Part shown: piece by piece, positions 54,918 through 64,000 of the stretch | Numbering within the stretch: the first letter of the stretch is position 1 | How the letters are laid out: each line of letters begins with the position of its first letter | Source: Forficula auricularia | Taxonomy: Eukaryota > Arthropoda > Insecta > Dermaptera > Forficulidae | Reading direction: 5' to 3' | Assembly: GCA_024734495.1 (NCBI GenBank) | Contig: JALMQS010000105.1 | Span: 6,671-70,670 of the forward strand | DNA: 64,000 nt | Notes under the pieces: model-generated | Seen by the model: only the letters and a program-made list of their open reading frames with translations | What the model was told of the DNA's origin: nothing | Databases searched by the model: none | Position numbers and translations under genes: made by a program

Positions 54918-55095
54918 ATTTCAGCTTATCGTTGAGCCACGTCAAAGCAACAAACAAACTGCTTAGGGCTTCTGCATAATAAACATTTCTATAGAGAGAT
55001 GAAACGATCGCAGTATATATAGTACCAACAGTACGATTACCCTTTGGAAGAGAAACGAAATCACCACTCGAGTGCTGATCTTTATCAGTAATCAA
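54901..55095 (-). CDS. Unidentified 64-codon open frame
   Basis: The minus-strand frame reads ITDKDQHSSGDFVSLPKG, NRTVGTIYTAIVSSLYRN and YYAEALSSLFVALTWLND. The composition is coding-like with a hydrophobic stretch. It overlaps the previous frame by a few bases on the other strand. The function is unknown. Confidence 0.3.
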   Translation of the reverse strand: MITDKDQHSSGDFVSLPKGNRTVGTIYTAIVSSLYRNVYYAEALSSLFVALTWLNDKLKSNFWR

Positions 55096-55242
55096 ACCTG
55101 CAATTGAGTTTCGTTTTTTTAACTATCTAGCAAATTTCGCCAAATCAAATTTGTTCTTTATATCTACAAACCGTGTCTGCGTGCATGAATGTTTGTTTTC
55201 GTTTTGTTTAGTGATAGATATTTTTAATAGATATATTGTAGA

Positions 55243-55382
55243 ATGGCTTCTAACGAGCAAAGGGGAGAGCTCGATTTATTATGCACAGTTTGGAAGAATC
55301 TGCTGCTAGGATGGCATCAAAGGGCACAAATTTAATTTCGTTTGTGTTTGAAAGGGAGCGACGCTTTATCCACACTTCCGAG
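55243..55382 (+). CDS. Possible first exon, frameshifted
   Basis: The ATG at 55243 opens MASNEQRGELDLL. A second frame carries on with SLEESAARMASKGTNLIS and FVFERERRFIHTSE, ending at a strong donor-like GAG|gtatga (55380-55388). A single-base shift near 55275 would join them. I do not recognise the protein and saw no second exon. Confidence 0.3.
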
Positions 55383-55769
55383 GTATGACATTTTACATGA
55401 GAACAGTCCAGCTTTCATTTGACTTCCAAATTGCAGCTTCAATGTCTGTCAATCGCTCACGTTTGGAAGTGTTAGGTACTCTACATATATAAATAAATAA
55501 AAATATTTATAAATATATATAAACATAAAAAAGAGAGAGAGGAGTAGGTGAAATAGATAGAAAAAATAGAGGTTTATTTATTTTAGAGTTCTATGGAAAT
55601 GTAAAATAGAACTCTATTAGTAATGATTGTCTGTTTGATAGCAAATTAAATAAGATACAAATACAAAAATGAAATTTATAATTTTACTAGCAGGCCAGTG
55701 CCATGGTAACTCATATTAGGTATGAAGGACCTACTCGCACTTAAGCACTTTTCACTTTATCATACTTAG

Positions 55770-56405
55770 TACTAGGTGGTCCTTATTTTGGATATTTTCA
55801 TTTTTTACGCGGACAAGGGCTCATATGAGTTCGAAATAAATAAATAAAATATCTCAAGTTTTCAAGTCTCTATCTCAATTATAACCTATGTCCCCAGTGA
55901 TGTAAGTTTCTCATCTAAATAACATGGGGTTTTTGACATTAAAATATCAATTTTTTATTCCGTCCAAAGTAATGGTTCAACGAATTTGAAACTCTGTAAA
56001 CATTATCCTTATAATACTAGCTATCCATTAGAATTATTACAAATTTTTAGCTGTTATAATTTTGGAGTTACAGCTAAATAAAATACTGATATAAAGTGTT
56101 ACTAAGTTATGGACTCCAAAATTATAATATCTAAAGATCTGTAAAAATTCTGATGGATAGCTATTATTATAAGGATAAATTCTACAGTTTCAAATTTTTT
56201 GAACCATTACTTTGGTCGGAATAAAAAATTGATCTTTCAATGGAAAAACCCTATTTTATTTAGATGAGAAACTTACATCGCTGGGGGCACAGGTTATAAT
56301 TGAGATAGAGACTTGGAACTTGGGGGATATTTTTTTTATTTATTTCGAAACTTATGAGCCCTTGTCCGCGTAAAAATTCGTAAATACCTAAAATAAGGAG
56401 CTCTC
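55770..56405. repeat. ~635-bp palindrome
   Basis: The arms contain acgcggacaagggctcatat and, reversed, cttatgagcccttgtccgcg, and ccaaagtaatggttcaac / gaaccattactttggtc. The centre is near 56085. No coding content is seen. Confidence 0.78.
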
Positions 56406-56739
56406 TAATATGCAGTTATGAGGAAATTTTATAATCGAGTCGAATTTTTTTCCAGATTTTTTGTTTCAAGTTGCATGAGTAAAAAAAAGTGTTCTTTTTT
56501 TTAATTCTGTGCGGGGGGGGGGGGTAGAAGTATTCACATATTAACTTAGAACTCCGAATCATAATTATGCGTGCACTAACAATTTGATTAAAAAATTGTT
56601 TGAGATGTTTTTGAGAAACTTTGAAATTACTCACAAATTATTTAATTCAGAATTTGTACTTATCATTATCCTTGTACTGCCTATCCAATTCTAGATTAAG
56701 ATAACATTTTCATAATTATTCGTATTCAAAATTATTAAA

Positions 56740-57575
56740 AAATCATCATCATAGACTAGTTCGAGATAACAAAAAAATTAGATGAAAATTGTTTTAATTC
56801 ATTATATTTTCAAAATTATCGTGTATGTCGTCCAAATTACATCCTGTAATAAAAGTTTGTCCATTTTTGTGAACTACCTTTTTTTATTTTGGACCCTTCG
56901 ATTTCGAATAAATGTAATAAATAATTGTAATAAATGTGTATACTAGATACTTACTCTATCTCTTTATTATAATAAATAATAGAGTAGTATAAAAAACGAA
57001 AAGTATCTATATTGGGTCTCAAAATGAAATAAAATTGTTGCATAGTTTCAAAGGGCAATTAAAATAAATGATTTTCCGAAAAGGGTGCCGATAGAAGGTT
57101 TGAACTCCCTACCTGGTAGATATATTTTCCAGTTCAAGCAGGTCGAAGACAAGTCCAGACGAGTTTGAGTCGAATTAAAATTGTTCTCGCTGAGGAACTA
57201 TTAAAATAGTAATAATACAAAAAAGGAATAAATAAAGATGATGCGGGAATCTTTGGAATAATCCATTTCTACGGACCTTTCTATATATGTATAAATTCAA
57301 TACAATTCAAAATTCAAAAAAAAAATTTAAATCATCATCATAGAGTATACTATAAAGTTCTAAGACTAGTTCGAGATAAAATATTGTTTTAATTCATTTT
57401 ATTTTCAAAATTATCATGTATGTCGTCCAAATTACATCCTTCCATAAAAGTTTGTCCATTTTTGTGAACTACCTTTTTTATTTTGGGCGAAGGTCAATAA
57501 CGCCTTCCAGTAATAGCAACAATAAATGTGTATACTAGATACTTACTCTATCTATTTATTATAATAAATTATAAA
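56740..57575 (+). repeat. Direct repeats flanking a repeat F copy
   Basis: The blocks 56740-56985 and 57330-57575 are direct copies (gtcgtccaaattacatcct, tttgtgaactacctttttt, gtatactagatacttactct). Between them lies 57015-57285, a minus-strand copy of the 41310-41560 repeat with tRNA-like gaaggtttgaactccc. Confidence 0.65.
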
Positions 57576-57649
57576 GTAATATTTTGAAATATCATAGAGG
57601 ATACTTAAAATATTTAAGTAGTCACATATTTTATAAAATAATGAGCGAA

Positions 57650-58130
57650 GGCTGTTTAGTAGTCTAATTATCACCAAAACAATCAAGTAGCTAGCATTAA
57701 AGGGCTCAGGCTCACTCGCTATCTCCGGCCCACTTTCCTTGCTACATATGTTCCATCTTACGACACCAACAGACTCACATCAAATTCTTTTCTAACATTA
57801 AACAGTCCCGATTTTTTTATTCTTAGCTGCTGAAGCAGAAGGCAGATAGGTAAGTGGCTTGCTGACTGTTACTGATAACCCGTTGAATTTTTATTTGAAA
57901 AAAGTATTTTTATGGAAATTAATTATGAATTGAAAAACATGCTCTATGTACTACAGGACTTTCACTTAAAACCTCCCCTTCTTTTAAATTATATTACCGA
58001 TTCACCCTTTTAAATTTGTTTTCTAGAAACCAAAATGCCAAAACTAAAGATTACTCCGGTTAGAGCAATTAGAACCAAAAACAGGTAAATATAGTAATTC
58101 GGGAATCAGAAAAAAGTTTGAGCAAAAAGT
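57650..58130. other. Unassigned stretch
   Basis: Slightly GC-richer around 57700-57850 with no recognised gene. Confidence 0.35.
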
Positions 58131-58200
58131 TTTTTAATTAATTTAACGACGTTTCGTCCATTAATTTAAGACCTTTCAGGCTCTCATCAATTATATCGTA

Positions 58201-58615
58201 CAGTGCTTCCCAACTATTTTCATGCCACGGCCGCCGAAATCTGAGAAAATAATCCGCGGACCCCGAAAAAAAACATATTTTAGTCTTTAAAATGTTTATT
58301 TGTTTATATCTTATTACAAACAGTAGTAACTTACTTACAAACAGTTTTTAAAAATAAAATAAGAAAAACTATCGATAGCCTGAAGCTCAAAAAATAATTT
58401 AATGAGGCGATTGCATGTTTTTACACAACAAATCAATATCCGGTTGATTCATACAAATTGCACACAAAGGCCTCTTCATTATTTAGTAGTGAGGAAATGA
58501 AACCATATTTCAAATAATCAGTCAAGTATATTTGATAAATAAACATTTGTACTTTCTACTGAAAATTTTCGCGAAACCCCGGGGACCACAGGTTGGGAAT
58601 CACTGATATAGCGTA
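58201..58615. mobile_element. hAT MITE
   Basis: The ends are CAGTGCTTCCCAACT and, reversed, CAGTGATTCCCAACC, with subterminal ccgcggacccc / cccggggaccac. The flanks atatcgta and atatagcgta suggest a duplicated 8-mer with a small indel. No frame is seen. Confidence 0.75.
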
Positions 58616-58876
58616 TTCACTTATTTTATATATGTATATATAATAGTACATAGTTAAAATTGCTTGTATTTATTAACCTTATTAGTTTGAAAACAATTTT
58701 TAACTACAGGAATTTTTAACTATTTATTCACTAGCTACTGAATAAATATTATAGATAACATGTTCTTTTCAATCTAATGATTTTAATAATACACAAGCGA
58801 GTCTAGGTACTATGTGCATTGTGCAGACATAAAAAATAACTGAATACGCTATATAATTAAAGAGAGTCAGAAGAAA

Positions 58877-59061
58877 AGTGCCGGACCACTTCATTCGCCA
58901 ATACGTATATCCCCATGACTTCAAGGAACTGGAACTCTCTTCCAGCCTCCACCTTTCCCAGCACTTATAATCTTCAAACCTTCAAAACCCGAGTGCATAA
59001 ACACCTACGTCTCCACCCTCTTACTTAATCAGCTTTCACTTCTCTTCGGTAATGAAAGAGT
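58877..59061 (+). mobile_element. LINE-J 3' end, split by a SINE
   Basis: Starts gaaaagtgccggaccactt and runs through the C-terminal frame to cttcggtaatgaaagag. It continues at 59300-59372 (gtctttcgagatacatagg) to a short A run. Confidence 0.82.
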
Positions 59062-59299
59062 GGGAGATAAATTTAACCGAATTTATCGCGCGGAGAATTT
59101 ACCACTGCTCGAAGCCCCTAAAACCTTAGTAAATTGGATATTGAATTGTATCTAAGTTTCTGAGATTGGTCGTGATCCCGGCTTCTTTTCCTTCTACTCT
59201 GTTCTTTTCACGATGGAGGGGCCAGCCCATACAGGCCTTTAGGGGATCCACCTTCTGGTGTATCTCCGTCTCACATCAATATCATTAAAAAAAAAAAAA
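59062..59299 (+). mobile_element. SINE family 2, 5'-truncated, nested in LINE-J
   Basis: Body gagataaatttaaccgaatt to tggtgtatctccgtctcac and an A run at 59287-59299. The tRNA-like head is missing. It lies within the LINE 3' region. Confidence 0.8.
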
Positions 59300-59372
59300 G
59301 TCTTTCGAGATACATAGGGGCTGCTTCTTTACTGGTGCGCCCCTTCGTGAATTCGATTGCATTAAAAAAAAA

Positions 59373-60340
59373 ATAAAAGAAATCCTAAATTAAAAGACGA
59401 AACATTAATAAATCACATAAAAAGTGTTTTCATTAAACATTGATCTCCTTTCCGATAAACTACAAAAATACATCTTATTAATGATGATAATTTTCAATAA
59501 TTGCATTAACAATTTTTAATCGAAATATTATTTAGAGTAAGGTCGAAATTTTATTTTGTGTCGAAAATAAAAAAAATTCAGAACATGGTTTCATTAATTG
59601 TGTTCTAAAGAACAAGTCATTAATAAAAAATTTAAAATTGATATATTATTTTGGGAAGGGTCGAATTTTTTGTGATATAAAATTTTTGTGTTATAAAATA
59701 TTTAATTTTAAATAGAAAAGAAAAGGTATATGAGATATGAGAAATATTGTGATATAAGTTACAAGTTGAATAGAAATTGTCATGTGTAGAATAGTGGATG
59801 CTATCATTTTCTAATAAGAAAGATAATATTGTTGAGTGTAGGTTAGGAAGTGAAATAATTCAAGAACTGATGATGATAAAAGTCAGTCGAAAGTCGAAAA
59901 ATTTATATTGGAGTGAAATTAATAAAGAAAACTATGAATTAGTTAATAAATTAATCGATTGTTGTTTAAGAGGAGTTTGAGGAGTACCTAGATAGAGGTT
60001 TAGGCCTTGAGTTTGATCAACGACTAATAAGACCGAATTTGATATCTCTAGTATTTTGAAAGATGTAAACGAAACACTTGGTCGACTCAGACTTATAATA
60101 TCGGCTTATTTTTCAATCTTTCCAAAATCTTGACCTGATGTTACGAAACGTATTTTTCCGCTGTTCTAAAGATTAATTCATTAATTCAAATTGGATTTGA
60201 TATTAATTGGCGTAACTAAACGCCAATTTATATTTCGTGTTGTCTATTAAATAGTTTGTCATTGTCTTGCTCTGATTTTTTCTTTGAACCCTTTCAGTTA
60301 CCATCCGATTTGATAGGATCTTGGGGGCGTATTCGCAATT
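59373..60340. other. AT-rich stretch without a gene
   Basis: The 60-codon frame at 59798 is not recognisable. A scrap, cctgatgttacgaaacgta, near 60135 resembles a hammerhead without stem II. Confidence 0.4.
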
Positions 60341-60349
60341 TGCATGCTA

Positions 60350-60665
60350 AAGTTCAAATAGTAGTTGGGGTGAGGATCCCGGGGTTAATTCTTCCGATAT
60401 GGATCTGAATAGCAAGTTCAAACGAACCTATTAAGGAGCAGATGGGGAGTGAAGGGCCTCCGGAGGCTGCCGGGGGCCCAAAGGGGGGCCTCGGGGGCGG
60501 CGTTCGATGCAGCCCTGGCGCCACCGGAGGCGGGCGGGTTGGTCCTATATTGATCTTCAGGGTTGATCTCAAGGAAAGACACCCCATTGGCACAGAGGCG
60601 CCCTTCTTAACCATCAACCCCTTTTACTCTGATTTTCTCACACGGCGCGCAGCCTGTCAGAATTA
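60350..60665. other. GC-rich island, unidentified
   Basis: About 300 bp with very high GC at 60440-60545 (ggaggctgccgggggccc). Both strands have open frames (60442-60666 plus; 60354-60617 minus, with a proline-rich middle), so neither can be preferred from composition. No domain was recognised. Confidence 0.3.
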
Positions 60666-61144
60666 AAACTCCGCTCTCCTTTGTTCGACTAGAATATTGT
60701 TCAATTAAGTCAATTATCCTTCTCATGGGGTTAATAATCTTTACTGTTTTAAAGGAATAAAGAAATTTATTGATTGTTATTTACATTATCCTACGCGTAG
60801 GTATCTCTAAATGAACAAATATAATTTTACCTAGGTTTAAAACTGAATTGTACTCGAGACATGCTCAGATTGTTGGCCTGAGAATGACAATTAAATATAG
60901 ATTTAACTATTATCAGTTCAAAAATGTTAGACATATAAAGAAATTTTTAATTGATTCTGTCTTTCTTAGAGTATAATTTTGTGGGACATTTTCATTTTTT
61001 TTATTTTATTTTTTATTTTTGTTATTTTGGTTTTTTTTTGATTTTTATGTTGATTTATTTTATGATTGGTTGATTTTATGTTCTTCTGTTAATTTCTTGA
61101 TTTTTTTTTTTTTTTGCAGAAGTTTGACCATCGACTCAAGATTA

Positions 61145-61372
61145 TTCTTATAGAGCACGTGTTTTTCAACCTGTGGGTCTGCGACCCGCTGGGAGGTCAC
61201 GAGCCTCTATAAGGAAGTCGCGAAGCCTCAGTAATAAATCAATACTTTTTTCTAATTTTATGTGTTTTTCACTATATGATAAAGAAAAAAAAAATGAAAA
61301 ATTGTCACACAAAGTCACGAGCCTGTCCTCTCAAGCCGGTAGGCCTGGCAGACCCGGCTCGTGACTATGTGT
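61145..61372. repeat. hAT-like ends, degraded
   Basis: The stretch gtttttcaacctgtgggtct resembles the hAT end at 14060. Inverted-like tcacgagcct blocks at 61197 and 61316 and ctcgtgact at 61359 bound a short interior. Confidence 0.45.
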
Positions 61373-61689
61373 AGGTTTATTGGTTCATAATGCATTTTTC
61401 AATAATTATATTTTTTTTATTAATTTATATAAACATATGAAATATATTTAATTACCGTTAGTTTCCCATTAGAAACGGTTTGTTATTGCCGCTACTCATC
61501 CCGTGAGCCCCGCCCTTGGGGGAGGGGTTCTGACCCCCCTCGTGAAGAGCTTATTAGATTTTGGTTGAAATCGATCCAAAATTAAAGGGGGATGGGGAGA
61601 GGTTAAAAAATCAAAATTAATTAATTTTCAAATTAAAAAAAAAAAATGAATATAAAATAAAATGAACTTATTATAAATCAACTGGTGTT

Positions 61690-61815
61690 GCAGATATATC
61701 ATCTCGATTATATATGTGTGTATGTTTATTTGCATCAAGCAGAGGACAACCTCTTTGTTTCTCTTTGTGAATCAACAACTCTGCTACTCTCGGTAAAACA
61801 AAAACTTTTCAATTT
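61690..61815 (+). mobile_element. PLE-I right arm and tail, 5'-truncated
   Basis: From agatatatcatctcgatta through gtttatttgcatcaagcaga and actctgctactctcggtaaa to cttttcaattt. It starts just 3' of where the hammerhead would be. Confidence 0.75.
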
Positions 61816-62602
61816 CACATTCTTACTTATTTTAAATCATCGCGATAATCCTATTTTATACCCCCTTCCTTTGTTTCAATCGGATTAAGATTTATACACG
61901 ACTAAAACTCATGATACTTGATAAGTTCACGAATTTAAAAAAAATCGTTATGTAAATCAACATTTCCTGTATTCCGATTTCAACTAAAAGCTTGTTGTAC
62001 TCTTTCTAGCCTATATCGAGTTTAAGTTTCCAATTTCGTAGCTCTGAGGTTCATGGTTCCGAAACGCAGGGTGTGATACATACGTATATACGTACACATG
62101 CACTGACCAATGAATTTTTGGACACTTTTTGGCCTGTGGGGACCACAATATGCGGTTTTATGTCCTAAATCCGGTTTCGAACTATTAAGGGGCGTCAATT
62201 CCTTCTACCTAGAAGTTACAAAATGAAATTAATTTTTTCATCTATGAGATACAAGATCTCAAAGTGTCAGGACCGGCAGGCGATCCCAATACTTCACATT
62301 ACTATTTATTCTATATAATATAAATGTGAAAGTAAAGAGAATATTATGTTTTCGAGGGAACAAATTTTGGGGTTCAAAAAATAGAACTATCAATTGTTGT
62401 ATTTCTTATATGCACACTATAATAATAATAACCATACGACCTTTTGAAAATGACTTACTATGTGAAATTGATAGTGATCAAAAAGAGGGGAGAAATGTCA
62501 TCAGCATGCAGTTGAAGCTAGAAAGCTGGAACTTGGCATAACGTATTACCTTATATGTAACAAACCGAATGTGTATATCAAATTACAATTTATTAACTAC
62601 AC

Positions 62603-63310
62603 CAGGACTGTCTAACACACGTGGCCCGCGGGCCGCATGCGGCCCAAGCACTGCAATAGTGTGGCCCAACATAAAATCATAAACTTCCTTAAAACATTGA
62701 GACTTACGAGCCTGTACGCATCTCAATTGGCCACCAATATTTTTCTTTTTAAACTAAAATTATGCTAATTCACGGTAAATTTAATTTAAATATTTATTTT
62801 TATTATCATTTGGAACAACATTTTAATTTAAAACATTTTATTGTAACATTTAACTTAAAATTATTTTTTAATTATTAAAAACATATTTTTATATAAAAAA
62901 TAGTTCTTTGATTTTGACGAATTAAATTTACCGTGAATTAGCATAATTTTATTTAAAAAGAGAAAAATATTGGTGGGCCAATTGAGATGGGACGGGGCTC
63001 GTATATGTAGAGATATATTTATTCCCTTTTTCCGAAATATGAATGTACATTTCCACAATACGTGAAGACTTTTTCAAGAATAAAATTCACTAAAAGCAAA
63101 ATTATAAACTCAACTACATAATATAAAAATAATAATGAAGTTTCGAATATTTAAAAATTATTATTCTTCCTATATTTTCATTTTCTAAAATATTTATTAT
63201 TTCAGCAATTTATATGAGTAGGTATGTTACCTAATGGTGGGGGAGGGTACTTAAAATATTTTAGGATTTTAAGGGGACCGCGACTAATAAAAGGTTAAGA
63301 ACCACTGGTA
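62603..63310. mobile_element. hAT-like ends with an internal fold-back
   Basis: CAGGACTGTCTAACA with gtggcccgcgggccgcatgc at left and, at right, a reversed CAGTGGTTCTTAACC with cgcggtccccttaaa, like the 45122 element. The arms 62723-62785 and 62930-62990 (tgctaattcacggtaaattt) are inverted. Another hAT-like end (reversed CAGGGATGTCCAACC) lies at 63690-63706. TSDs do not match, so the boundaries are uncertain. Confidence 0.5.
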
Positions 63311-63699
63311 TAGGGCATTCAGATTCTGGGCGACCCGGACGACCACCAACTCAAGAGAAGAAACCACATGGAAAAGTAACATCTAAAATCGATTATTACA
63401 TGATGAGGGGCTTTGCGTGATCCTAAGGGTCCATACGCAAATAAAAAAAAAATACATAATTTCACATTTCGTAAGTATGTATGTGTGTATTAACATATAC
63501 GATAAGCTATTTTCAAGTATAAAATTTACAAAAGAAAAGTTAGAAGCTCACTAGAGCTAAAAAAATAATAAAGTTCTTATTTCTTCATTATTAATTATCT
63601 TTTTTGAATAACAAATATCAATAGAATTATAATATTTTATCCGCGATCCGAGACAATTTTTTTCTTCAAATGTGGCCAGTGTAAGCCAAAAGGTTGGAC

Positions 63700-64000
63700 A
63701 TCCCTGATCTATATGAATCAGGAACTCTATTATTCTCGGCAAAACAAAATCTATTCATTAAAATTCATATAAATATATTGATTCAGTAAATGTGGCTAGC
63801 TTGCTATAACAACACAACGAATTTTTATATACAAGCAATATCAGATAAACTATTTCTAATAAAAAGACTGATGATGAAGGTCAACCTTAGGAAACTATAG
63901 TCTCAAACAAATAAATTATACCTATATAATATATATAGCTCGAAAATATGTTATTATTTTTTTATTCATAAATAATTACAAGTCTTTTTAAAAAAATAAC
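63700..64000 (+). mobile_element. PLE-I fragments with hammerhead at window end
   Basis: A tail-like piece (tattctcggcaaaacaaaat) at 63715-63765 and a right arm starting near 63855. The element runs out of the window. Confidence 0.6.
63866..63904 (+). ncRNA. Hammerhead ribozyme, PLE class I
   Basis: CUGAUGA, GAAAC, UAUA and GUC are intact. Stem II (AAGGU/ACCUU) is offset, with unpaired bases next to GAAA. Confidence 0.65.

Noticed and set aside
58141..58195. Hammerhead-like motif on the minus strand (CUGAAAG...GACGAAACGUC)
   Set aside because: The core lacks G8/A9 in register and stem II is poor; at most a decayed class III relic.
60130..60160. cctgatgttacgaaacgta as a hammerhead
   Set aside because: There is no room for stem II between CUGAUG and GAAA.
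62603..63707. One hAT element spanning CAGGACTGTC to the reversed CAGGGATGTCC
   Set aside because: Flanking 8-mers (aactacac and atctatat) disagree and another hAT end lies inside; probably more than one element.
1..64000. LTR retrotransposons
   Set aside because: I found no paired long direct repeats with TG..CA ends, primer-binding site or gag-pol motifs. Repeats are inverted, LINE, SINE, hAT or PLE-like.

Overview
This window looks like AT-rich nuclear DNA from a metazoan, probably an arthropod. The evidence is non-LTR retrotransposons, tRNA-derived SINEs, hAT and Helitron-like elements, Penelope-like elements (PLEs), CAAAATG start contexts and no operon-like gene spacing. The species call is an inference. 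I find no intact conserved single-copy gene. Almost everything recognisable is a mobile-element copy, a nested insertion or a tandem array, with AT-rich unassigned DNA between.

The most distinctive content is a set of small PLE-derived fold-back elements. Each has two inverted arms and a unique tail on one side only, and most are flanked by target-site duplications (TSDs) of about 12 bp (range 8-20). Insertions are at 10211-10529, 16140-16892, 18510-18576, 25303-25827, 30898-31101, 31897-32075, 32088-32445, 35576-36124, 36589-37204, 38562-38874 and 39149-39512. Their arms or loops carry minimal type I hammerhead ribozymes: CUGANGA core, short stem II, GAAA, a very short palindromic stem III, then a GUC, GUU or AUC cleavage triplet. 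At least three sequence classes occur: GAAACUAUAGUC, GAAAUAUAUAUC and GAAACGUY. About seven copies have an intact core. One element (16140-16892) still holds the C-terminal end of a PLE protein resembling a GIY-YIG domain, which links the group to PLEs. At 50936-51240 two intact hammerheads lie head to tail 145 nt apart, the arrangement that excises small RNAs.

Layout: 1-12 kb holds Family A repeats, a Jockey/CR1-like LINE (called LINE-J here) 3' end, a tRNA-like sequence, a Helitron end and an RTE-like LINE relic. 12-20 kb holds a hAT element carrying a ~1-kb palindrome, a run of Family A copies with a nested PLE, and a frameshifted protein pseudogene. 20-29 kb holds a fold-back element with nested SINE and hAT MITE, a 128-bp tandem array split by a PLE, a 20-bp minisatellite and a ~178-bp tandem array. 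29-42 kb holds the longest LINE copy (RT domain) and the densest PLE/hammerhead cluster. 42-52 kb holds a hAT transposase relic, a second RTE-like LINE, Helitron-like DNA and the tandem hammerheads. 52-64 kb holds SINEs, large palindromes, small unidentified ORFs, hAT MITEs and PLE remnants.

The gene-bearing elements probably supplied enzymes to the non-coding ones: LINE machinery for SINEs, hAT transposase for MITEs, PLE RT for the hammerhead fold-backs. That partnership is inferred from family knowledge. Nested insertions and paralogous empty sites give a partial insertion history.
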